Positions 1 through 6,118 of a stretch of DNA of 6,703 nucleotides are shown piece after piece; within the stretch, counting starts at the first letter, position 1, and the number at the start of each line of letters is the position of its first letter. Below the pieces are notes generated by a model. That model was not told the DNA's origin. It made no database searches and saw nothing but the letters and a program-made list of their open reading frames with translations. This DNA comes from Pseudomonadota bacterium (GTDB lineage: Bacteria > Pseudomonadota > Gammaproteobacteria > Burkholderiales > SG8-39): assembly GCA_021848555.1 (NCBI GenBank), contig JAJZUN010000151.1, forward strand, positions 1 through 6,703. Direction: 5' to 3'. The position numbers were made by a program, and so were the translations under genes.

Positions 1-290
1 CCCAAGCCATCGCAGGCGTCCGCCAGGCCGTCCTCGTGAAAGCCGCCGGTTAGCAGGACACCGGAGACCATCGCCAGCAGTACCGCGAGCGGCTGCGGGA
101 ACACAGATATCGCGAGCAGATACACCCCTCCGGTGATCAGACCCACCAGGACGCCGACCAGCGGGAAATAGCGCGCGGCATCGTTCAGCTGGCGCTCGGA
201 ATAGCCGGTCCAGCGCGGCACAGGCAGGCGCGTGAAATACTGGATCGCGGTGAGCGCGAGGCGCAGCTGATCGGCGAGCAGGCCCATCAT
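1..290 (-). CDS. cobS: Adenosylcobinamide-GDP ribazoletransferase (cobalamin synthase), N-terminal part, cut by window edge
   Basis: CobS is a multipass inner-membrane enzyme. It joins adenosylcobinamide-GDP to alpha-ribazole (or its phosphate), the last assembly step of adenosylcobalamin. The visible 96 codons start MMGLLADQLRLALTAIQYF and include the family motif FTRLPVP (residues 19-25), hydrophobic stretches at about 44-64 and 68-82, and the acidic motif GGFHEDGLADACDGL (82-96). The Asp/Glu residues of that motif are conserved in the family and bind metal. The usual length is about 250 residues, so roughly 60% lies beyond the left edge. Two adjacent ATGs are possible starts (290 or 287). 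A GAGAG lies 3 nt before the first and 6 nt before the second, so the second may be used. The start lies 6 nt after the cobT stop, which implies co-transcription and probable translational coupling. Family assignment is firm; the exact start is uncertain by one codon. Confidence 0.95.
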   Translation of the reverse strand, partial: MMGLLADQLRLALTAIQYFTRLPVPRWTGYSERQLNDAARYFPLVGVLVGLITGGVYLLAISVFPQPLAVLLAMVSGVLLTGGFHEDGLADACDGL

Positions 291-296
291 CAACTC

Positions 297-1367
297 TCAA
301 TCGTCCTTTTCGCTCACACCGGCGTCGGAAAAGCTAGCCATCTCGTTGAGGAAGGTCACCGCCGATTGCACAATCGGGTAGCACACCGCGGCACCGGTGC
401 CCTCGCCCAGGCGCATCCCCAGCGCGAGCAGCGGCTCGGCGCCGAGCAACTCCGTCATGCGTCTATGTCCTGCCTCGGCCGAGAGATGCGCGAACACGCA
501 GTATTCGAGCACCGCGGAATGGAGCCGGCTCGCCACCAGCAGCGCGCTGCCGACAATGAATCCATCCACCAGAATCACCATCCGTGTCTCGGCCGCGGCG
601 AGGAATGCCCCGACCATCATCGCGATCTCGAAGCCGCCGTACTCGGCAAGCGCATCGAGCGGGGCCAACGCGCCCGGACGGCGCGCCGAGGCACGCGCGA
701 GTATCGCCTGCTTGCGCGCCAGTCCCGCGTCGTCGACGCCCGTGCCGCGCCCGACGCACTCGGTGAGCGGTATGCCGCCGACGCGATGCAGCAACAGCGA
801 TGCCGACGCGGTGTTGCCTATGCCCATCTCACCGAAGCCAATGACATTCGTGCCCTGCTGCGCGCATTCGCGCACGAGTTGCGCGCCGGTGCGAATGGCC
901 TGCGCGAGCTGCGCCGCGCTCATGGCCGGCTCGCGCACGTAGTTGGCGGTGCCGGGCGCGATCTTGCAGTTGCGCGCGCCGGCCTCGGGCGGAAATCCGT
1001 GGTTCACCCCGGCGTCGATCACCTGAACCCCCATGCCCGCCTGCCGCGCCAGCCCATTGATCGCCGCGCCACCCAAAAGAAAATTGTGCACCATCTGCCA
1101 GGTGACTTCCTGCGGAAACGCGCTGATGCCCTCGGCCACGGCACCATGATCGCCGGCGAACAGCAGGATTTGCGGGCGCGCCAGTTGCGGAGATACTGTT
1201 TGCTGAATGAGGCCGACCTGCAGTGCCAGCGTCTCCAGCCGACCAAGTGCCCCAAGAGGCTTGGTCTTGCTGTCAATTTTCTCGCGAAGCGCACTCTCGA
1301 TAGCGCGCGAGGGCGCCGAAATAGCAAAATCCATGGTTGTTCCCGTTGCTGCAGTAATGTTCACCAC
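297..1367 (-). CDS. cobT: Nicotinate-nucleotide--dimethylbenzimidazole phosphoribosyltransferase
   Basis: CobT is a cytoplasmic enzyme. It transfers phosphoribosyl from nicotinate mononucleotide to 5,6-dimethylbenzimidazole, giving alpha-ribazole phosphate, the lower-ligand precursor that CobS uses. Family motifs appear in order: [10 protein letters not shown] (36-45), [18 protein letters not shown] (68-85), DAGVNHG (118-124), [14 protein letters not shown] (177-190), GRGTGVDD (206-213), [13 protein letters not shown] (242-254), [11 protein letters not shown] (294-304) and RLGEGTGAA (319-327). E322 matches the catalytic Glu of the Salmonella enzyme (Glu317), and E180 matches its second conserved Glu. 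The length of 356 residues is normal. Start: two tandem GTG codons (1367, 1364) follow AAAGGGGAG. The one at 1364 has the better spacing (about 7 nt) and forms GTGA with the cobO stop, suggesting coupling. An ATG at 1334 with a poor ribosome site would give 345 residues and cannot be excluded. Confidence 0.96.
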   Translation of the reverse strand: MVNITAATGTTMDFAISAPSRAIESALREKIDSKTKPLGALGRLETLALQVGLIQQTVSPQLARPQILLFAGDHGAVAEGISAFPQEVTWQMVHNFLLGGAAINGLARQAGMGVQVIDAGVNHGFPPEAGARNCKIAPGTANYVREPAMSAAQLAQAIRTGAQLVRECAQQGTNVIGFGEMGIGNTASASLLLHRVGGIPLTECVGRGTGVDDAGLARKQAILARASARRPGALAPLDALAEYGGFEIAMMVGAFLAAAETRMVILVDGFIVGSALLVASRLHSAVLEYCVFAHLSAEAGHRRMTELLGAEPLLALGMRLGEGTGAAVCYPIVQSAVTFLNEMASFSDAGVSEKDD

Positions 1368-1981
1368 TCCACTCCCCTTTGCGCGCGAATGCCTTGGTTA
1401 AATGCGTACTTAATCTGCATCATCTCGGTGACGGTATCGCCCGCCTCGATAATCTCGGGCGGCGCCCCCCGCCCGGTGAACACCACGTGCTGCGACGCCG
1501 GCCGCGCCCGCAGATCGGCCAGCACCTGATGCACGTCGAGATATCTGTACTTCAGCACAATGTTGATCTCGTCCAGGACGACCAAGCCCAAGCGCTGATC
1601 GCAGAGCATGCGTCGCGCGTGGGCCCAGCCGGCTTCGGCCTTGCGCATATCGCGCTCCCGGTCCTGGGTCTCCCAGGTGTAACCTCCGCCGGCGATGCGG
1701 AATTCCACTTCATCGGGGAAACGCCGAAAGAACTGTTCCTCGCCGGTCGGGACCGCGCCCTTGATGAATTGCACCACGCCAATCTTCATGCCGTGACCAA
1801 GCGCGCGCGCCACCATGCCGAATGCGGAACTCGATTTACCCTTGCCGTTGCCGGTCACGACGATCACCAGCCCCGCGTCGCGCTGCGCCGCGCCCATCTT
1901 TTCATCGACCACCCGCTTCTTGCGCTGCATGCGCAGCTTATGGCGCTCGTCGATGTTCCCGTCTTTGCCGCCTGAGACCAT
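1361..1981 (-). CDS. cobO: Cob(I)yrinic acid a,c-diamide / corrinoid adenosyltransferase (CobO/BtuR/CobA type)
   Basis: This cytoplasmic enzyme transfers the 5'-deoxyadenosyl group from ATP to the Co(I) of corrinoids, making the adenosylated form needed by later steps and by B12 enzymes. The 206-residue product has a basic N-terminal helix ([12 protein letters not shown], 13-24) and the family's unusual P-loop [13 protein letters not shown] (43-55). It also has VVQFIKG (69-75), [11 protein letters not shown] (101-111), the Walker-B-like VVLDEIN (134-140) and the C-terminal [24 protein letters not shown] family signature. Length is close to E. coli BtuR (196). I chose ATG 1981 because GGAG lies 5 nt upstream and the btuD stop ends 2 nt before it. 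A longer open frame reaching 2053 would overlap btuD by 70 nt and adds no family sequence. Its 3' end overlaps the cobT start. It can act on imported or newly made corrinoid, so the gene alone does not prove de novo synthesis. Confidence 0.96.
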   Translation of the reverse strand: MVSGGKDGNIDERHKLRMQRKKRVVDEKMGAAQRDAGLVIVVTGNGKGKSSSAFGMVARALGHGMKIGVVQFIKGAVPTGEEQFFRRFPDEVEFRIAGGGYTWETQDRERDMRKAEAGWAHARRMLCDQRLGLVVLDEINIVLKYRYLDVHQVLADLRARPASQHVVFTGRGAPPEIIEAGDTVTEMMQIKYAFNQGIRAQRGVEW

Positions 1982-1983
1982 GC

Positions 1984-2757
1984 TTACTCCGGAATGAAAA
2001 GTTTTCGGCCACCCACTTCGAAGCGCGCTACTCGGTGGCCGAATGCGCACCATAGTTCGGGCTCGGTCATCACTTCACTTATGGATCCCTGCCGCACGAT
2101 TCCCTGCGGCGTGAGCATCAGGGCGTGATCGGCAAAGCGCGCGGCCAAATTGAGATCGTGCACCGTAAACAGGACGCCTTTGCCCTGCTCGCGCGCAAGT
2201 TTGCCCAAATGCTCCAAAACGAGCATTTGGTGGTGCAAATCAAGATGCGACACGGGTTCGTCGAGCAGCAACAGCGGCGGGTCCTGGACAAGAAGCGCCG
2301 CCAGCGCCACGCGCTGGCGTTCGCCGCCCGACAGGGTCAACACATCGCGCTCCTCGAATCCCGCCATGTCCATGGCCCGCAGCGCGGCGGAGACATGCTC
2401 CCGATCGCCCCCTCCCTCCCATTGCCAGCGCGAAAGATACGGATGGCGCCCCAACAGCACGATCTCCGCGACGCTCGCGCTGAAGGCGTCATGCATCGTC
2501 TGCGGCAGAAGGCCGCGCACCCTGGCCGCCTCGCCCGGCCCCCAGTCGTCCAACGCCCGACCGGCCAGTTGTACCGAGCCGCCTTGCGGCTCGCGCAATC
2601 CAACCGCGGTATGCAGCAAGGTCGTCTTCCCTGCCCCGTTTGGTCCGAGCAGACACCAAATCTCGCCCGGATCGAGTCGAAAGCTCAATTCCCGGACGAG
2701 CGTCCGGCCGCCTACGCATAGCGTCAAACCCCGCGCTTCGAGCAGCGGGTTCGTCAT
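1984..2757 (-). CDS. btuD: Cobalamin (FecCD-type) ABC transporter ATP-binding protein
   Basis: This is the cytoplasmic ATPase of a type II ABC importer, the partner of the permease encoded just upstream. All ABC motifs are present in the 257 residues: Walker A GPNGAGKTT (38-46), Q-loop Gln86 in LLPQ, signature LSGGE (142-146), Walker B LLLLDEP (162-168) with catalytic Glu167, D-loop SHLD (170-173) and switch His200 in TVHDLN. The spacing is that of the FecE/BtuD/FhuC family. The ATG at 2757 overlaps the btuC stop as ATGA, fixing the start; an in-frame opening that runs back to 3273 lies inside btuC and is not coding. The family also serves siderophores and haem, so sequence alone does not prove the substrate. 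The riboswitch, btuB and cob genes on the same transcript make cobalamin by far the most likely. Confidence 0.93.
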   Translation of the reverse strand: MTNPLLEARGLTLCVGGRTLVRELSFRLDPGEIWCLLGPNGAGKTTLLHTAVGLREPQGGSVQLAGRALDDWGPGEAARVRGLLPQTMHDAFSASVAEIVLLGRHPYLSRWQWEGGGDREHVSAALRAMDMAGFEERDVLTLSGGERQRVALAALLVQDPPLLLLDEPVSHLDLHHQMLVLEHLGKLAREQGKGVLFTVHDLNLAARFADHALMLTPQGIVRQGSISEVMTEPELWCAFGHRVARFEVGGRKLFIPE

Positions 2758-3755
2758 TGCTTCCTCGGGTTGCGCATCAACAGGAACATGAAGGCCGGCA
2801 CCCCAAACAGCGCCATGATGACCCCCACAGGCAACTGCTGTGGCGCGACCACGGTGCGCGCCGCGGTATCGGCAAGCAGCAACAGCGTGCCGCCGGCGAT
2901 TGCACAGGCGGGGAGCAGCACGCGCTGGTCGTTCCCCAGCGCCAGGCGCAGCGCATGCGGCACCACCAATCCGACAAAACCGATGGTGCCGGCGGTGGTC
3001 ACGGCAAGCGCCGTTGCCACCGAGGCGACCAGGTAGATTCTGCGACGAAGCGCCAAAACGCGAACCCCGAGCGTATGCGCCAGCGCCTCGCCACGCAACA
3101 GTACGTTCAGATCGCGCCCGGCTGGATAGGTCACCGCGAGCGCGGCTGCCAGCACGAACAGCGCGGGAGCCCAGGAATCCGCTCCGTTCAGGTCGCCCAT
3201 CAGCCAAAACAGCATCCCGCGCAGCTTGGCCTCGGGTGCCAGCGTGAGGATCATGGTGATGATGGCCGACCATCCGGCTGCAATCATCACGCCTGTAAGC
3301 AATAGCCGTGGCGAAGCATCCAACGAGCCGAACAGTTGCTGGCGCGCAAAGTCGCGTCGCGCCAGCGCGAACACGAGCGCGATCGCCGCAAACGCGCCTG
3401 CCGCGGCGCCAAGATTGATGAATAGCGAGCCCAGGCCGGCGAACATCGCGCCCAGTGCGCCCACCGCCGCGCCTCCCGACAGCCCCAGCACGTACGGATC
3501 GGCGAGCGGATTGCGCAACAGCACTTGCATCAGCGCCCCAGCCAGCGCCAGAAGCCCGCCGGTGGCGAACGCGGCCAGCGCGCGTGGCAAGCGCAGCTTG
3601 GTGACAATCTCACCGGCAAGACTGTCGCCGGGCACAAACAGCGCGCGCGTCAGCTCGGACAGCGATATCCAACTGCTGCCGGTAGCGAGCGCGAGCGCGA
3701 ATGCCGTGAGCGCGGCCACCGCAAGGACCAGCCAGATGAGCAAAGCCCGCCGCAA
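2754..3755 (-). CDS. btuC: Cobalamin ABC transporter permease (FecCD/BtuC family)
   Basis: This is the inner-membrane channel subunit that works as a dimer with the BtuD-type ATPase to import corrinoid from the periplasm. The 333-residue protein is strongly hydrophobic, with about ten membrane segments (for example 3-25, 60-80, 88-108, 112-133, 150-172, 195-212). It carries the FecCD hallmarks: KLRLPRAL (53-60), GALMQVLLRNPLADPYVLG (73-91), GTIGFVGLVVPHALR (256-270) and QLPVGVIMALFGVPAF (307-322). The RGEALAHTLGV segment (221-231) matches the coupling-helix area that contacts the ATPase. The start is a TTG at 3755; the run GGGGGG, which also forms the end of the btuB TAG context, lies 3 nt upstream. 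No ATG is available near the N-terminus. It starts 8 nt after btuB and overlaps btuD by 4 nt. Most relatives have ELPVG where this one has QLPVG. Confidence 0.94.
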   Translation of the reverse strand: MRRALLIWLVLAVAALTAFALALATGSSWISLSELTRALFVPGDSLAGEIVTKLRLPRALAAFATGGLLALAGALMQVLLRNPLADPYVLGLSGGAAVGALGAMFAGLGSLFINLGAAAGAFAAIALVFALARRDFARQQLFGSLDASPRLLLTGVMIAAGWSAIITMILTLAPEAKLRGMLFWLMGDLNGADSWAPALFVLAAALAVTYPAGRDLNVLLRGEALAHTLGVRVLALRRRIYLVASVATALAVTTAGTIGFVGLVVPHALRLALGNDQRVLLPACAIAGGTLLLLADTAARTVVAPQQLPVGVIMALFGVPAFMFLLMRNPRKQ

Positions 3756-3763
3756 AGACCCCC

Positions 3764-5584
3764 CTATTGCCGCCAGCCGAGCGAGACGAACAGCCCGCGC
3801 CCTGGCACGTTGTAGCCATGCGCAAGCTGGTGCTTCTCGGCAAATGCGTTTTCCAGCCGTGCTGCGATGTAAGTACTCTTGGTGAGGGCTCGGCGCGAGG
3901 TAAGGTTGACAACCTTGTAGCCGCCCAGGGTCACCGGTGCGCTGGTAACAATATTGTTATCGGGTCGCGTACTGCTGACCATCAATTCCCCTCCCAGCCG
4001 CCAGCCCAATACCGTGGTGGTTGCCACCAGATTGCCGAAGGTTGCGGCGCGCCGGCGCAACTGCGCGCCCGTGGTAGCGTTGATCGGATCCTGCACGGTC
4101 AGACTGGCGCGCAAGTCCCACCCTCGGAACTGACCGGTGTAGCTCAGTTCGGTGCCCTCGACGCTTGCCTTGGCGACGTTCTGCGGCAGGAAAATCGCCG
4201 GCTTCACGGCCACCGTCTCGATCAGGTTTTGATACCGGGTCCGGTAGGTCGCAACGCGCAGCAGGTGCTCGCCGACCGCATATTGCAGCCCGAGTTCGCT
4301 GCTGTAGGTCTTCTCAGGCTGTAGGCCGGGATTGCCAAAGCCGGGAAAGAACAACTGGTTGAAGGTCGGGGCCGTGAACGCGCTGGATCGCATGGCGGTC
4401 ACCTTCCAGCGCGCGTCAATATCGTAACCGTAGCCCGCCAGCCAAGTGTCGGCTTTGCCGAAGTCCGAATAGCGGTCGCGCCGGACGCTGGCCTGGAATT
4501 GATGCGCGTCGATACGTCCGTTGTACGCGAGCATCGAAGTGCTCACATTGCGCCCGGTTACCGGGTAGGTGGTGGTACTTTCGACCCGCTGTTGCTGCCG
4601 TTCGAGGGCGGCAGTCAGTATGTGTTCCTTCGCCAGCTTGAAATCGTTCTGCCACTGCAGCTGCGTATTCGCGGTATTGAAGCGTGTCGGAGCCGTATCG
4701 TTGGTGAAGTTCTTCGACTTGTCCGATCCTTCGGCCAGCGTCAGCTTCGAGTCCCAAAACGACGCAATTCGATTGTCCGAATACAACGCAAAGGTCGACA
4801 CCCCGTTCTCGGCGCGATGGCGATCGGTAGGTTTGCCGAATGCATTGTCGTACTCGACTTGCCCCGAGTTCTGATACGCGCGCAGTCCGATTTCGTGGCC
4901 TGCGGCGATGCGCTGCGAAAGCTGGCCGGAGAAACTCTGGTTGCGATAGCCGTCGTTGTCGGGATTTGCCTTGGGCGCAAGCTTCGGATCGAGCGCCGAG
5001 AAACCGGAAGTCTCGAATCGAGTGACGTTCAGGCTGAAGCGCGTGTTCTCCACGCTGCCGCGGTAGCCGGCAGCGACGCGGGAGGTTCCGCGGGAACCGG
5101 CCATGGCTTCCGCTTCGGCACGCGGCTCACCGTAGCCTTGCTTGGTGAAGATCTGAATCACGCCGCCGATGGCGCCGGCCCCATACAGGGCCGAAACATT
5201 ACCGCGCACGACCTCTACGCGTTCGATCTGATTGAGCATGATGCCCTCGATCTGCGTGGTGCCCAGAGTGGCCGAGCCCGCGCGCACGCCGTCGATCAGG
5301 ATCAGCACTTGTCGACCGTCGCCACCGCGCATGAAGACGCTGCTAGTCGTCCCTATGCCCCCGTTTTGAACGAATTCGAATCCAGCCTCGCGGCGTAGCA
5401 AGCTGGGCAGATCGACAGCCTGGGATTCGCGTATGTCCTTAGACGTGATAACCGTCGTATGGGCGATGGTTTCGGTCACCTGTTGCTCCAGCCGCGACGC
5501 CGTGACCACCACGGCATCATCCCGGGCAAACACCTGCGTCGCCAGCGCGAATGTAATAGCGGCAATGACTGACTTGGAGTACAT
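3764..5584 (-). CDS. btuB: TonB-dependent outer-membrane vitamin B12 receptor
   Basis: BtuB binds cobalamin at the cell surface and moves it into the periplasm using energy from TonB-ExbB-ExbD. The 606-residue product (E. coli precursor 614) begins with a signal peptide, MYSKSVIAAITFALATQVFA, with likely cleavage after Ala20. A TonB box follows at once (DAVVVTAS, 23-30). The plug covers about 35-150, with VFMRGGDGRQVLILIDGV (83-100) and ERVEVVRGNVSALYGAGAIGG (121-141). The barrel follows; NPGLQPEKTYSSELG (418-432) is a typical receptor motif. DNDGY (209-213), YD (245-246) and Asp254 resemble the calcium-binding loops of E. coli BtuB, from memory of that protein, which favours cobalamin over other ligands. 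ATG 5584 is preceded by GGGGGA at a good distance; a longer frame to 5638 would run through the regulatory leader. The riboswitch lies about 120 nt upstream. Confidence 0.95.
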   Translation of the reverse strand: MYSKSVIAAITFALATQVFARDDAVVVTASRLEQQVTETIAHTTVITSKDIRESQAVDLPSLLRREAGFEFVQNGGIGTTSSVFMRGGDGRQVLILIDGVRAGSATLGTTQIEGIMLNQIERVEVVRGNVSALYGAGAIGGVIQIFTKQGYGEPRAEAEAMAGSRGTSRVAAGYRGSVENTRFSLNVTRFETSGFSALDPKLAPKANPDNDGYRNQSFSGQLSQRIAAGHEIGLRAYQNSGQVEYDNAFGKPTDRHRAENGVSTFALYSDNRIASFWDSKLTLAEGSDKSKNFTNDTAPTRFNTANTQLQWQNDFKLAKEHILTAALERQQQRVESTTTYPVTGRNVSTSMLAYNGRIDAHQFQASVRRDRYSDFGKADTWLAGYGYDIDARWKVTAMRSSAFTAPTFNQLFFPGFGNPGLQPEKTYSSELGLQYAVGEHLLRVATYRTRYQNLIETVAVKPAIFLPQNVAKASVEGTELSYTGQFRGWDLRASLTVQDPINATTGAQLRRRAATFGNLVATTTVLGWRLGGELMVSSTRPDNNIVTSAPVTLGGYKVVNLTSRRALTKSTYIAARLENAFAEKHQLAHGYNVPGRGLFVSLGWRQ

Positions 5585-5702
5585 GATTTTCCCCCGCCGC
5601 CAGCGTCCCCGCAGGCGGCACAACTGAAACAACAACAAAGGAAACGCGGGGGGAAATCAGAACCGCAACCGGCGCACCGCGTCCCCGCAGTGTTTCCACC
5701 TG
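5585..5702 (-). promoter_or_regulatory. Riboswitch expression platform with alternative helices around the btuB ribosome binding site
   Basis: This is the leader between the riboswitch core and the btuB ATG. The Shine-Dalgarno region GCGGGGGAAAATC (5597 to 5585) can pair with an upstream segment GATTTCCCCCCGC (5658 to 5646) in 12 of 13 positions, which would hide the ribosome site. A competing hairpin, GCCGCC with GGCGGC (5619-5614 with 5601-5596) and an inner GCG-GGGA-CGC, shares two bases with that helix and would leave the Shine-Dalgarno open. A further 7-bp hairpin with a GGGA loop lies at 5675-5692. No stem is followed by a U-run, so control is inferred to be at translation initiation rather than by intrinsic termination. 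Pairings are read by eye; energies were not computed. Confidence 0.7.
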
Positions 5703-5892
5703 TCGCGCAAGGCCGGTCTCCGGGCTCGTGGGATCGGGTCTGCCGCCTTCCCGCAAGCCTGGGCTTGCAGTGGCATCGTGACAGACCCGCGCTCACATAC
5801 CGTTGCGGGGGCAGCACAGGCTTTGGCGTAGCCGCACGCCGTACCTGTTTCCCGTTTCACCCGCCGGCGTGAAGCGCCGGCGGACACCTCGA
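5703..5892 (-). promoter_or_regulatory. Cobalamin riboswitch (adenosylcobalamin-type aptamer, RF00174 class)
   Basis: This is an mRNA aptamer that binds cobalamin and turns down the uptake/synthesis operon when B12 is plentiful. On the minus strand, in order, there is GAGGTGTCC; a perfect 9-bp stem CCGCCGGCG/CGCCGGCGG with loop CTTCA (5861-5883); the conserved GTGAAACGGGAA (5860-5849); GCTGCCCCCGCAACG (5815-5801); an inner stem GGGTCTG/CAGACCC that encloses hairpin GCAAGC/GCTTGC; and the B12 box AGCCCGGAGACCGGCC (5726-5711). The textbook box is AGCCAGGAGACCTGCC. Here the A-T pair is replaced by C-G on both sides, a compensatory change that supports a working helix. It lies about 120 nt upstream of btuB in the correct orientation. 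The outer boundaries are approximate to within about 10 nt. Confidence 0.97.
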
Positions 5893-5904
5893 ACGAGTGC
5901 TGCG

Positions 5905-5931
5905 ATGTTACACGCTATCGCCGGTAAACAA
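5905..5931 (-). promoter_or_regulatory. Candidate promoter of the B12 operon (weak)
   Basis: A -10-like TAACAT (5910-5905, 4 of 6 to consensus) is preceded by TTGTTT (5931-5926, 3 of 6) at a short 15-nt spacing. Transcription would then start near 5898, just ahead of the riboswitch, which is the right place. The match is poor, so this is a position-driven guess. A second weak candidate farther upstream is TTGTCT-16-TATGCA on the same strand (about 6030-6003). Confidence 0.35.
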
Positions 5932-6082
5932 AATTCGTTTGAGCGCATTTGAACCTGCGCCAGGGACGCGCCCGCCACCGGCGCAACGGCAAATGGCGCC
6001 CCCTGCATATTCCTGCAACGAGTCAAGACAATAAGGCTGCTTATTCATCATGGAAAGAGCTTTGAGAGTGGCCTGTTATTAC
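5932..6082. other. Divergent intergenic region without a supported gene
   Basis: This is the core of the space between the leftward B12 operon and the rightward zapA unit. I see no credible coding region. It contains a nested imperfect inverted repeat: outer arms at 5943-5951 and 5990-5999 with one bulged base, inner arms TGCGCC 5956-5961 and GGCGCA 5980-5985. It also contains a short palindrome AATAAG-gctg-CTTATT at 6030-6045. The segment after about 6020 is clearly more AT-rich than the flanking genes, as expected for a promoter region. Confidence 0.6.
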
Positions 6083-6112
6083 TTGACTTGTCACGATTTT
6101 TGAAACTATAGT
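6083..6112 (+). promoter_or_regulatory. Strong sigma70-type promoter of the coiled-coil gene-zapA unit
   Basis: The -35 TTGACT (6083-6088, 5 of 6) and the -10 TATAGT (6107-6112, 5 of 6) are separated by 18 nt. The expected start point, 6 to 8 nt after the -10, falls at 6118-6120. That is on the ATG of the next gene (6119), so the transcript would have almost no 5' leader. There is no Shine-Dalgarno sequence between the -10 and the ATG. Confidence 0.75.
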
Positions 6113-6118
6113 GTGGCG

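Noticed and set aside
366..1529. Long plus-strand open frame (387 codons) opposite cobT and cobO
   Set aside because: It is antisense to two clear enzyme genes, is rich in Arg/Ala/His as expected for the complement of a GC-rich gene, and shows no recognisable family. It is a shadow frame.
1982..2053. N-terminal extension of CobO by 24 codons
   Set aside because: It overlaps the btuD 3' end. ATG 1981 has GGAG at the right distance and gives the normal family length.
2758..3273. In-frame N-terminal extension of the ABC ATPase
   Set aside because: It lies wholly inside btuC in another frame and has an Arg/Ala/Gly-rich shadow composition. The ATG at 2757 with ATGA overlap gives a normal-length ATPase.
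4499..5398. Plus-strand open frame (299 codons) opposite btuB
   Set aside because: It is antisense to a well-supported receptor gene, with no recognisable domain or ribosome site.
5793..6026. Minus-strand 77-codon frame across the riboswitch and upstream region
   Set aside because: It spans the conserved aptamer, has no ribosome site, and its sequence is explained by RNA structure.
6041..6050. TTATTCATCA as a DnaA box
   Set aside because: It does not fit TTATNCACA without an insertion, and no other boxes cluster nearby.
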